Source: Caldilineaceae bacterium
GTDB lineage: Bacteria > Chloroflexota > Anaerolineae > Caldilineales > Caldilineaceae
Length of the DNA: 64,000 bases
Assembly (NCBI GenBank): GCA_020634755.1
Contig: JACKBC010000015.1
Location: 77,414-141,413, forward strand
Reading direction: 5' to 3'
Under the pieces are notes generated by a model. That model was given only the letters and a program-made list of their open reading frames with translations, was not told the origin of the DNA and did not search any database. Made by a program: the position numbers and the translations under genes. The first letter of the stretch is position 1. Every line of letters starts with the position of its first letter. Shown here one piece after another: positions 8,735 through 16,452 of the stretch.

Positions 8735-9132
8735 GGGGCGTCTCCGGGTTCTGCCGGCGCGGCCGTTTCATCCTCGGTGCGCTCGCCGCGTTCCTGGGCA
8801 ATTTGCGAGAGCAGCTCATCAATGCGCGCGGCTCTTTCCGGTGTATCATCGTAATAGAAGAGAATTTCCGGCACCATGCGCAACCCGCAGCGCGAGGCCA
8901 ATTGACTGCGCAGGTAGGGGGTGGCGCTGCGCAGCCCGGCCAAGACTTCCTTGCGGGAAAACTCTTCATTTTGATGGTAGATGTGCACTTTGGCGTTGCG
9001 CAGATCTTTGCTCAACTGCACGCCCATTACAGTGATCAAGCTGACGCGCGGGTCACTTAACTCGCCGTTAAGCATGATGCTCAACTCTTCGAAAAGCAGA
9101 CCCGCCACGCGCTGCTGACGGATGGTTGCCAT
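8731..9132 (-). CDS. rbfA: 30S ribosome-binding factor A
   Basis: This 133-residue KH-fold protein matures the 16S rRNA 5' end during 30S assembly. It opens with the typical R-Q-x-R-V-A-x-x-L segment (MATIRQQRVAGLLFEELS) and contains DPRVSLITVMGVQLSKDLRNA. The tail after residue 105 is acidic and family-variable. It starts 2 bases after infB and overlaps the following gene by 4 bases. Confidence 0.93.
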   Translation of the reverse strand: MATIRQQRVAGLLFEELSIMLNGELSDPRVSLITVMGVQLSKDLRNAKVHIYHQNEEFSRKEVLAGLRSATPYLRSQLASRCGLRMVPEILFYYDDTPERAARIDELLSQIAQERGERTEDETAAPAEPGDAP

Positions 9133-9134
9133 GA

Positions 9135-11078
9135 TTATCTTACTCGTCGTTTCTCGAAGATCTCAATCACATCGCCTTCTTGCAGCTGATCATCACCATT
9201 GGCGATCTTGATGCCGCACTCAAAGCCAGTGCGCACCTCGGCCACATCCTCGGTAAAGCGACGCAGCGTTTCGATGCGCGTGGGCGACACAATTTCCGCG
9301 CCATCGCGCAATACGCGCACCTGGGCATTGCGCTTGACAATGCCATCGGTCACGTTGCAGCCGGCAATAAAACCACGCCGCAACTTGAAGGTTTGCAGCA
9401 CCTGGGCGTGCCCAATGGTGAAATCTTCATAAATCGGCTCCAGCATGCCCGTGAGCGCGTCTTCAATATCTTCAATCATTTTATAGATAATGTTGTAGAG
9501 CCGAATCTCCACGCCGGAAGCTTCAGCGCGCACCTGGGCCGAACGATCCACATCGACGCTGAAGCCAATGATGATGGCATCGCTGGCCTCGGCCAACATA
9601 ACGTCCGATTCGGAAATGTTGCCAATGGCCGCCTGCAAAATCTTGATGTCAACTTCTTCATTTTTGAGCTCGCTCAGGCTGGCCACCACTGGCTCCAAAG
9701 TGCCCTGCATGTCGGCGCGCACGATGAGATTGAGCGTCTTGGTTTCGCCGCTTTCAAAGCGAGCGAAGAGATCATCCAGCGACACCTGGCGCGTAGATGG
9801 ACGTTTGGCGGCTTCTTCCGCCTCCTGTCGCCGCTCGTCGGACAGGCGGCGCGCGTCTTTATCCGAGCGGACGCGGGCCATTACATCGCCGGCCTTGGGC
9901 ACATCCTGCAAGCCGAGTAGAACCACGGGCGTGCTTGGCCCGGCCTGCGAAATCTGGTTGCCCTCATAGTCGAACATGGCCTTGATGCGGCCCCAGGTTG
10001 TGCCTACCACCACGGCATCCCCTTTGAGCAGCGTACCATTTTGGATCAACACCGTCGCAGTTGCACCGCGGTATTTGTCCAGCTCGGCCTCAATAACGGT
10101 GCCGGCGCAGGCGCCTTTGGGGTTGGCCTTATATTCTTCCAGCTCGGCCACCACCAAAATGTTTTCCAGCAGATCATCAATGCCCGTATTTTGGAGTGCG
10201 GAGACGGGCACCACAATGGTCTCGCCGCCCCATTCTTCGGGCTGCAACCCTTCTTGCGAAAGTTCTTCCATGACGCGCTGTACATTGGCGTTGGCTTTAT
10301 CCACCTTATTGAGCGCCACCACAATTTGCACGTCAGCGGCCCGCGCATGACTAATGGCCTCTTTGGTTTGCGGCATAACGCCGTCATCGGCCGCCACCAC
10401 CAGCACCACAATGTCTGTCACCTGGGCGCCGCGGGAGCGCATAGAGGTGAATGCTTCATGACCCGGCGTGTCGATAAAGGTGATCTTCTGCCCGTTGATC
10501 GTCACTTGGTAGGCGCCCGTGCGCTGAGTAATGCCGCCAGCTTCGGTGTCTACCACGTTGGTGTTGCGGATGCGGTCGAGCAGCGTGGTTTTGCCGTGAT
10601 CCACATGGCCCAGCACCGCCACCACTGGCGGACGCAGCACCAGATTATCTTCCGATTCGCTTTCCAATATTTGGTCCACCAGCGTTTTGCGGCGCGCGGG
10701 CACGTCCGAGTCCTCTTCTTCCTCTTCGTCGGACTCCTCAATTTCCGGCCAGGCAATGCCGACCCCCAGCTCTTCGCCAATGATTACTGCGGTATCGTGG
10801 TCAATATTGTGCGTAATGGGCGCCATAATGCCGAACTGCATCAGCACCTTAATCAGGTCGATGGGACTGCGATTCATTAAGGTTGCCAGATCGCGCACGG
10901 TAATGTAATCGCCGACAATGACTTCGGTGGGTAGCGGCTTTTTTGCAGCCTCATTGGCCGCTTTGGGGCGCGGCCCCTGACCATTTGGGCGTTTGGCATT
11001 TTTGGCGCCATTCATGCCGTTGTTGCCCTTGTGTTGCCCTGGCCGCGCCTTTTGTTGTGTTCTATTTTTTGTTGCCAT
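9135..11078 (-). CDS. infB: translation initiation factor IF-2
   Basis: IF-2 is the GTPase that places initiator fMet-tRNA on the 30S subunit. The G domain shows G1 GHVDHGKT, G3 DTPGHEAF and G4 NKVD, followed by domains II-IV. The basic N-terminal region is short (about 150 residues before the G domain), as in many non-proteobacteria. The chosen ATG at 11078 is preceded by a strong GGGGAGG at 11088-11094; a TTG at 11096 upstream overlaps that site and is rejected. Unlike the tightly packed downstream genes, infB is preceded by a gap of almost 700 bases and may have its own promoter. Confidence 0.97.
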   Translation of the reverse strand: MATKNRTQQKARPGQHKGNNGMNGAKNAKRPNGQGPRPKAANEAAKKPLPTEVIVGDYITVRDLATLMNRSPIDLIKVLMQFGIMAPITHNIDHDTAVIIGEELGVGIAWPEIEESDEEEEEDSDVPARRKTLVDQILESESEDNLVLRPPVVAVLGHVDHGKTTLLDRIRNTNVVDTEAGGITQRTGAYQVTINGQKITFIDTPGHEAFTSMRSRGAQVTDIVVLVVAADDGVMPQTKEAISHARAADVQIVVALNKVDKANANVQRVMEELSQEGLQPEEWGGETIVVPVSALQNTGIDDLLENILVVAELEEYKANPKGACAGTVIEAELDKYRGATATVLIQNGTLLKGDAVVVGTTWGRIKAMFDYEGNQISQAGPSTPVVLLGLQDVPKAGDVMARVRSDKDARRLSDERRQEAEEAAKRPSTRQVSLDDLFARFESGETKTLNLIVRADMQGTLEPVVASLSELKNEEVDIKILQAAIGNISESDVMLAEASDAIIIGFSVDVDRSAQVRAEASGVEIRLYNIIYKMIEDIEDALTGMLEPIYEDFTIGHAQVLQTFKLRRGFIAGCNVTDGIVKRNAQVRVLRDGAEIVSPTRIETLRRFTEDVAEVRTGFECGIKIANGDDQLQEGDVIEIFEKRRVR

Positions 11079-11177
11079 ATAAGCAAACCTCCCCAATCTT
11101 CAATGAGTTCGAAAATCCACCTCGGCCCTGGCGAAAATCAGACCGACTACTTTTTGTCTCCGGGCAGACAACGTCTT

Positions 11178-11211
11178 CAGCAGAGAGCGAGTCAATAGCT
11201 CTTCTCTGCTG
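11178..11211 (-). promoter_or_regulatory. hairpin in the infB leader
   Basis: CAGCAGAGA and TCTCTGCTG form a 9-bp perfect stem, extended internally by GAGC/GCTC pairing. It lies about 100 bases upstream of the infB ATG. There is no T-tract, so it is not a standard terminator; a leader structure is possible. Confidence 0.4.
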
Positions 11212-11250
11212 GATGAACAATCGCCAGGTGCTACGTTTTACGGTTATAAG

Positions 11251-11321
11251 ACTTACACAAGCCTGGTGTAAAGATTGCCTGACAGTTTGATTGCCTGACA
11301 GCTTATAGAAACAGTGTAAGT
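11251..11321 (+). repeat. TIR element, family 1 (copy D)
   Basis: The unit begins ACTTACACAAGCCTGG and ends AGTGTAAGTCGT, a diverged copy of the 78-bp family (26931-27008, 32199-32276, 18790-18866). It contains two direct copies of GATTGCCTGACAG 17 bases apart. At 71 bases it is the shortest copy. Confidence 0.6.
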
Positions 11322-11772
11322 CGTAAATATTTAAACAGAAACAGGGACAAAAGAGCGACTGGATGTGTCTTGTAGCAAAGGCAAAAACAGACTTGCCACA
11401 GGAGGAAACAGCACAAAGCTTATCTGCCCGCTGTAAAACAGCAAGCAAGACAAACGTGGAAATATGAGAGGATAGGCCAAACGAAGCAATACTACATGAT
11501 TTTCAAACTAAATCATGCGCTTACCCTCCATGGTGCTGCACCGTGAAATTGCCCAACGTCACTCGTTATACCATGCATATGTTGAAAAATTGAGCGTGCA
11601 ATTTGCATACTTACCCGGCGACGCTCAATTTGTTCAACACGGCTTAATATACCGGCTGGTATACGGGGGCGCTCTCTAGAGAGGAGCGCGTTGCGCAAGC
11701 ATATGAAGCCCATCATAGCCTCGCTTGTTGCAATTTCCTGGTAGTCAGTTCGCCAATTTTGTTCATGATCTG

Positions 11773-12048
11773 CTATTCAGTTTCCGGCAAATCCTGCATG
11801 TAATTCATTAATTCCTGCCGATTTGCCGCACTTAATTTAATGCGTAATGCCTGTTCAATCCGATTTGATTCAATCACTGCCTGCCAACATGTACGGCTGG
11901 GATGTAAATATGCACCGCGCCCGGCCTGCTTGCCCGTGGGATCGACCTCTACGCGTCCATCTACACGCACCAACCGCACTAGGCCTCGTTTCCCCGCCAC
12001 CGTGCGGCAGGCAATGCAAGTACGCTGCGGCACATGTTTGGGTTTCAT
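11773..12048 (-). CDS. ylxR: YlxR-family RNA-binding protein
   Basis: This small protein (91 residues, DUF448/YlxR) is usually encoded between nusA and infB, as here. The family signature is complete: RTCIACRTVAGKRGLVRLVR, then GRGAYLHPSRTCWQ. YlxR binds RNA and has been linked to regulation of transcription and RNase P; its role is not settled. The 85-base gap to nusA is almost filled by a family 2 element, leaving no clear Shine-Dalgarno. Confidence 0.92.
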   Translation of the reverse strand: MKPKHVPQRTCIACRTVAGKRGLVRLVRVDGRVEVDPTGKQAGRGAYLHPSRTCWQAVIESNRIEQALRIKLSAANRQELMNYMQDLPETE

Positions 12049-12054
12049 TTAGGG

Positions 12055-12130
12055 TCTGTCCATAAATTCTCTTTGGCGAGCTTTGCAACCCGACACAGCC
12101 AGGCAAATTGCTCCCCAATTTACGGATAGA
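12055..12130 (-). repeat. TIR element, family 2 (copy 2b) inside the nusA-ylxR gap
   Basis: Left GTCTGTCCATAAATTCTC and right AATTTACGGATAGATTC are the family ends. The element takes up almost the whole space between the nusA stop (12134) and the ylxR start (12048), so it is part of the operon mRNA and supplies the sequence in front of ylxR. Confidence 0.65.
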
Positions 12131-12133
12131 TTC

Positions 12134-13879
12134 TTAATAATACCCATCGTACCCGTCGTCATCTTCAAAGGTTCCCTGGCGCTTGCGTCGCGTACGGCTC
12201 TTTTTGTCCGTTTTGCTCGCCTTTTTGCTCTTGGTCTTTTTGGTTTTGCTTTTGGCTGTGAAGTCTTCTTCATCCTCTTCGTCAAAGACGAGTTCATCTT
12301 CATCCAAGCCCACAAGCAATTCTGCCGGGATTTCAAAGTCGTTGCTGTCCACGTCAATCTTTTTGCGTTGTCCCATGCGCGACCGCAACATATCGGCCGT
12401 GATCACATCGGGCAGCTCTTCTTCCGCCGTGTCAGCCGCTTCTTCCTCATCATCCGCTTGACCCAAATTGAGCAATGCCTCTTCTTCTTTGGCATCATAA
12501 ACGGGGAATTGTTCAATAAAGGTTTGCTCTTCGCGCGCCGCGGCCGCAGCTTCTTCAAACGAAACGTTCGGTGGCTGGGCCGATTTTTCGTCGGCCTGCG
12601 CCAGATCCTCTAAAGAGGGCAGGCTAATATCGGACGGATCGACCAATTCACGGTTGGACGCATCCATCTCTTCCAGAATACGGGCCGCTTCGCGCATGCG
12701 ATCTTCGGCATCGTTGCCGGCCGTTCGGTCCTCTTTACGCAACAGCTGCTCGGCATAGGCCAGCAGATCGCCACCCTTGCCGCTAGTCATGGACCCGTCG
12801 TGCTGCGGGAACTGCTTGTCCAAACCTTCGGCAATGGCTTCGCTTTCGCTCTTAATGTCGATGCGCCAACCGGTCAATTTGGCGGCCAAGCGAGCATTTT
12901 GTCCCTCTTTGCCAATGGCCAAACTCAACTGGCGATCCGGCACCACCACAGTTGCTGTTTTGATGGCATTTTTGTCGTCCAGCAAAACGTGCGCCACTTT
13001 GGCCGGGCTGAGCGCGTTGGAAATATAGCTGTAGACATCGGGGCTCCATTCGACCACGTCGATCTTTTCGTTGCCCAGCTCCGTCACAATATTTTGAATG
13101 CGCAACCCGCGCATCCCCACGCAGCTACCCACCGGATCCACACCGGGTACTGTGGCCACGACGGCCGCTTTGCTGCGCGCGCCTGGCTCACGGGCAATCG
13201 ACTTGATTTCCACAATGCCATCGCGTATTTCTGGAATCTCCTGCTCCATGAGGCGGCGCAACAGATTACGATGTGTGCGGCTCAACTTGATGACCGGGCC
13301 ACGCGAACTCTTGTGCACATCGACCACATACACTTTAACATAGTCGCCGCGGCGCATATATTCACCGGAAATCTGCTCTTCTCTGAGCAGCAGACATTCG
13401 TGTTTTTCATCTAACATCAACGTCACCGCACCAGAAACTGAATCGACGCTGCGTACCTGCGCGTTGAGCAATTCTCCCGTGCGATGGGCAAAGTTTTCGT
13501 ATACCGTATCGCGCTCAGCTTCGCGAATACGTTGTAGAATCACCTGCTTGGCCGTTTGGGCGGCAATGCGGCCAAAGTTGTCCGGCTTGGTCTCCACTTT
13601 GATCACATCGCCGAGTTCAGCCGTTGGCACTGTCTTATGTGCGTCTTGCAGGGTGATTTCGGTGCGCAAGTTGATCACGTCGTCCACGACTTCGCGTTCG
13701 GCAAACACGCGCATTTCGCCCGTGACCCGATCCACTTCAGCCGATACGTTGGCGACCGATCCGTAGTTGCGCTTGTATGCCGATATCAGTGCCGCTTCAA
13801 TCGCTTCAAAAATGACCTCGCGATCCAAACCTTTATCAATTGCTACCTGATTAATGCCGGCAATCAAAGCTTTAGACAT
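12134..13879 (-). CDS. nusA: transcription termination/antitermination factor NusA
   Basis: NusA binds RNA polymerase and modulates pausing, termination and antitermination. The order is N-terminal polymerase-binding domain (1 to about 125), S1 domain (about 130-200), then two KH domains with VGSCVGMRGLRIQNI and LAIGKEGQNARLAAKLTG ending near residue 350. The remaining ~230 residues are an unusual tail: a long acidic stretch rich in Glu, Asp and Ala, then a Lys/Arg-rich block near residue 550 and a terminal YDGYY. It replaces the acidic repeats seen in enterobacterial NusA. No rimP lies upstream. Confidence 0.95.
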   Translation of the reverse strand: MSKALIAGINQVAIDKGLDREVIFEAIEAALISAYKRNYGSVANVSAEVDRVTGEMRVFAEREVVDDVINLRTEITLQDAHKTVPTAELGDVIKVETKPDNFGRIAAQTAKQVILQRIREAERDTVYENFAHRTGELLNAQVRSVDSVSGAVTLMLDEKHECLLLREEQISGEYMRRGDYVKVYVVDVHKSSRGPVIKLSRTHRNLLRRLMEQEIPEIRDGIVEIKSIAREPGARSKAAVVATVPGVDPVGSCVGMRGLRIQNIVTELGNEKIDVVEWSPDVYSYISNALSPAKVAHVLLDDKNAIKTATVVVPDRQLSLAIGKEGQNARLAAKLTGWRIDIKSESEAIAEGLDKQFPQHDGSMTSGKGGDLLAYAEQLLRKEDRTAGNDAEDRMREAARILEEMDASNRELVDPSDISLPSLEDLAQADEKSAQPPNVSFEEAAAAAREEQTFIEQFPVYDAKEEEALLNLGQADDEEEAADTAEEELPDVITADMLRSRMGQRKKIDVDSNDFEIPAELLVGLDEDELVFDEEDEEDFTAKSKTKKTKSKKASKTDKKSRTRRKRQGTFEDDDGYDGYY

Positions 13880-13942
13880 GCGTTGCTTATACTCCTCTGA
13901 ACTATATCCGCAAAACTATAATACCTTGCCGCAGAACGGAAT

Positions 13943-14029
13943 CGGTACACCGCAACGGTGTTGGCGATAGTGGCGTCGGTCTCAATTTGTGAATCCGGCC
14001 CCATCGCGCGCCATTGCGATCTAATAATA
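13943..14029 (-). repeat. 88-bp element, family 3 (copy 3d), in the nusA leader
   Basis: On the minus strand it reads from AGATCGCAATGG through CCGGATTCAC and GAGACCGACGCC to the terminal hairpin ACACCG-TTG-CGGTGT. It lies between the predicted nusA promoter and the nusA start codon, 63 bases from the latter, in the same orientation as the gene. Related copies precede yfcE and dnaN. Confidence 0.65.
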
Positions 14030-14043
14030 CCCGTACAATAAGA

Positions 14044-14065
14044 AAAGTGGGGGAGTCCCCACTTT
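14044..14065 (-). promoter_or_regulatory. strong hairpin in the nusA leader
   Basis: AAAGTGGGG and CCCCACTTT form a 9-bp perfect stem with a 4-base loop. On the nusA transcript it comes before the family 3 element. It is not followed by a clear U-run, so attenuation is possible but not shown. Confidence 0.5.
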
Positions 14066-14147
14066 CAGGCGTGCAAAGTAAACTTCGAGTAAACCTACCT
14101 AAACCATCGCGTAAACTTACCGCGTACCTCGAAAAACGATTGTGAGT

Positions 14148-14176
14148 ATAATATCACACTTGGATCGATTGCACAA
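14148..14176 (-). promoter_or_regulatory. predicted sigma-70-type promoter for the nusA operon
   Basis: On the minus strand TTGTGC (14176-14171) is followed 17 bases later by TATTAT (14153-14148), preceded by TG one base upstream (extended -10). Transcription from it would give a leader of about 260 nt carrying the 14044-14065 hairpin and the family 3 element. Confidence 0.5.
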
Positions 14177-14359
14177 GTTTTTCACAGACAGCTATTCTCA
14201 ATTTAAGCCTAAATCGTTGGTCTTTATTTCTATTTAAAGCGGTGGCATTTTTACAGTTTATGGTCAGCCGCCCACCAAATCTGTCTGCGAATTTGCCCCA
14301 TCCATCTGCATGCAAACGAGGCTTTGAAAAAGCCGGTGACTCGTTTGGGAAAAGGCAGT

Positions 14360-15277
14360 TTAGCGCACCGGCGCGCTAAACTGTTGCACAATGCCTTGGC
14401 CAGCGGGGCTCAATACGAAGTCGACAAAGCGGGCGGGCCAGCCTTTGGGCGCACCCTTGCTCACCAGCATAAGCGGATATATGAGCGGGTATTGTTGGGC
14501 GGCCAAATTGTTAATATATGGGAACTCACCATCCACCGCTAGCACCCGCACCTCCACATCGGTCTGTATCTCGGCTCTGTTTGGTACAGGTGTAGCTGCC
14601 GACTGGGGTGCAGGTGGCATGTCGGCCCCAGGTACATTTTCCGTCAGCTGCGCCGCCACAAATGAGCGCGAAACATATCCAATGGCCAGCGGATTTTTGC
14701 CCACAAAGTCAACTACATCAGCGCTGGTGGGCATGACAATGGCGGTGAGCGAAACCTGTTCTGCCCCCATAATGCGCTCTTCAAAGAGCATGCGGGCGCC
14801 GCTGCCGTCCTCACGACTCACCAACAGAATATCGCCGTCGGCGCCTCCTACCTCCTGCCAGTTTAGGAGTTTGCCATCAAAAATATCGCGCAGCTGCACC
14901 GCCGTCAAACTCTCCACTTTATTGGTATGATGCACAACCAGCGCCAGTCCATCAATCCCAATGGGCGTGCGCACCAAATTGCGCAATTCCGCGGCTATTG
15001 TTTCATCGGCGGCTGGGGGCGCCAGGATGGAGGCCGCCAGATCGATTTTGCCAGCCGCCACATCTTGCTGGCCCAATGTGCTGCCGCCACCCCGTAGATC
15101 AAACACGACGTTGGCATGGCGCCGGCTAAACTCTTCGGTCAGCGCCAGCAAGACGGGACGCATGCTGTTGGCGCCGGCAATGCGAATCAATACGGGCTGA
15201 GGCGTGGTCACCGGGCTTTGCGTACAGCCGGCGCTTAGGCACATGGCCAAAAGGCAAAGCGATACAAGCAATCTCAT
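14360..15277 (-). CDS. PstS-like substrate-binding lipoprotein
   Basis: The 305-residue protein starts with a lipoprotein signal peptide (lipobox LSAGC19) and continues with the periplasmic phosphate-binding-like fold: IRIAGANSMRPVLLALTEEF, GGGSTLGQQDVAAGKIDLAAS and a C-terminal KGWPARFVDFVLSPAGQ. PstS proteins capture phosphate for the Pst ABC transporter, but no pstC/A/B are nearby, so the ligand and partner are uncertain. It follows tgt by 4 bases on the same strand. Confidence 0.78.
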   Translation of the reverse strand: MRLLVSLCLLAMCLSAGCTQSPVTTPQPVLIRIAGANSMRPVLLALTEEFSRRHANVVFDLRGGGSTLGQQDVAAGKIDLAASILAPPAADETIAAELRNLVRTPIGIDGLALVVHHTNKVESLTAVQLRDIFDGKLLNWQEVGGADGDILLVSREDGSGARMLFEERIMGAEQVSLTAIVMPTSADVVDFVGKNPLAIGYVSRSFVAAQLTENVPGADMPPAPQSAATPVPNRAEIQTDVEVRVLAVDGEFPYINNLAAQQYPLIYPLMLVSKGAPKGWPARFVDFVLSPAGQGIVQQFSAPVR

Positions 15278-15281
15278 AAAG

Positions 15282-16451
15282 TTACAGACTCTGCATGGCG
15301 TTCACGCGGCGCTGGCGCTGTTCGTGGCGCACCTTTTGGTTGCTGATCTGATAATCGGCTAAAAATTGCGCCCGAAAATCGGCAAATTTCCCCTGTTCAA
15401 TGGCCTGGCGGATCTGCGCCATTAAGCGACTCATAAAGCGTACATTGTGAATGGTGCCAAACCGCAATGCGCTGATTTCACCGGCTTTATAGAGGTGGCG
15501 TAAATAGGCGCGGCTAAAGGTGCGGCATACATAACAATCGCAATCTTCCTGAATGGGCCGCTCATCTTCGGCATATTGAGCGTTGCGAATATTGAGACGA
15601 CCGTGCGGCGTGAGGAAGGCGCCATTGCGCGCAATGCGCGTGGGCAGCACGCAGTCGAACATATCCACCCCGCGATAGACGGCCTCTACTATGTCTTCCG
15701 GCGCGCCCACCCCCATCAAATAGCGCGGTTTGTTGGCGGGCATGGCCGGGCAAGTTTCGTCTAGCGTGGCGTACATTTGCTCTTTGGTTTCACCAACGGC
15801 CAGCCCACCAATGGCGTAGCCCGGAAAATCCAATTCGCTCAAAAACTGAGCGCTCTGCACGCGCAGATCGGCAAAAATCCCCCCCTGCACAATGCCAAAG
15901 AGCGCCTGATCACCCCGCTGTTGGGCCGCACGACATCGTTCGGCCCAGCGATGTGTGCGCGCCAGCGCCTGCTGCATATAGTCGCGATCCAGTGGCTCGG
16001 CACATTCATCGAGCACCATAATAATATCGGCGCCCAGCGCCTCCTCGATCTCTATCACCTTTTCGGGCGTAAAATAGTGGCGGCTGCCGTCAATGTGTGA
16101 ATTGAAAAGCACGCCGTCTTCATCCAACTTGCGCCGGTGAGCCAGGCTAAAAACTTGGTAACCGCCCGAGTCGGTCAACATGGGGCCGGGCCATTGCATA
16201 AACTGATGCAGCCCGCCCAGCTGTTTCACGAGTTGGTGACCGGGGCGCAGATAGAGATGATATGTATTGGCCAAAATTAGCGTACATTCTAATTCGGTCA
16301 GATCGCGCGGTTCGAGTGTTTTGACGTTGGCCAGCGTGCCCACGGGGGCAAAGGCGGGCATAGGGATGACGCCGTGGGGCGTCTGGAACTGACCACGGCG
16401 GGCGTGGCCTTCACAATGGCTTAAATCAAAAGTGAAAGGTGGAATTGACAT
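15282..16451 (-). CDS. tgt: tRNA-guanine transglycosylase
   Basis: Tgt exchanges guanine 34 for a queuosine precursor in GU(N) anticodon tRNAs. Visible motifs are DSGGYQVFSLAHRRKLDEDG with the catalytic Asp, FDCVLPTRIARNG, and the zinc site CDCYVCRTFSRAYLRHL near the C-terminus. The ATG at 16451 (MSIPPFTFD) starts 1 base after the sensor kinase stop and matches family N-termini. A longer frame upstream runs into the kinase gene and is rejected. About 389 residues is the normal size. Confidence 0.95.
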   Translation of the reverse strand: MSIPPFTFDLSHCEGHARRGQFQTPHGVIPMPAFAPVGTLANVKTLEPRDLTELECTLILANTYHLYLRPGHQLVKQLGGLHQFMQWPGPMLTDSGGYQVFSLAHRRKLDEDGVLFNSHIDGSRHYFTPEKVIEIEEALGADIIMVLDECAEPLDRDYMQQALARTHRWAERCRAAQQRGDQALFGIVQGGIFADLRVQSAQFLSELDFPGYAIGGLAVGETKEQMYATLDETCPAMPANKPRYLMGVGAPEDIVEAVYRGVDMFDCVLPTRIARNGAFLTPHGRLNIRNAQYAEDERPIQEDCDCYVCRTFSRAYLRHLYKAGEISALRFGTIHNVRFMSRLMAQIRQAIEQGKFADFRAQFLADYQISNQKVRHEQRQRRVNAMQSL

Positions 16452-16452
16452 T

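Larger units (their letters stand above)
11079..11772. other. long ylxR-infB intergenic region
   Basis: No convincing gene is present. Reading along the minus strand it holds a GC-rich hairpin (about 11666-11692), an inverted repeat AAATTGAGCGT/ACGCTCAATTT (11587-11597 and 11621-11631), a family 1 element (11251-11321) and a leader hairpin (11178-11211). A 67-codon frame at 11513-11716 lacks a ribosome site and any family features. Confidence 0.6.
13880..14359. other. nusA upstream region without genes
   Basis: The 480 bases hold the features listed separately (family 3 element, hairpin, promoter). They also hold three spaced GTAAAC motifs at about 14079-14115 and a nested hairpin (CAAACGAG at 14313-14320, CTCGTTTG at 14340-14347) after the PstS-like gene. 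rimP, commonly located here, is absent. Confidence 0.6.

Noticed and set aside
10041..10880. 279-codon plus-strand frame opposite infB
   Set aside because: Antisense to the IF-2 G domain; composition is typical of a mirror frame.
11106..11118. tRNA T-loop-like GTTCGAAAATCC
   Set aside because: No matching acceptor stem, anticodon arm or CCA-side pairing can be placed around it.
11513..11716. 67-codon minus-strand frame in the ylxR-infB gap
   Set aside because: It includes two inverted repeats, has no Shine-Dalgarno and no recognisable residues.
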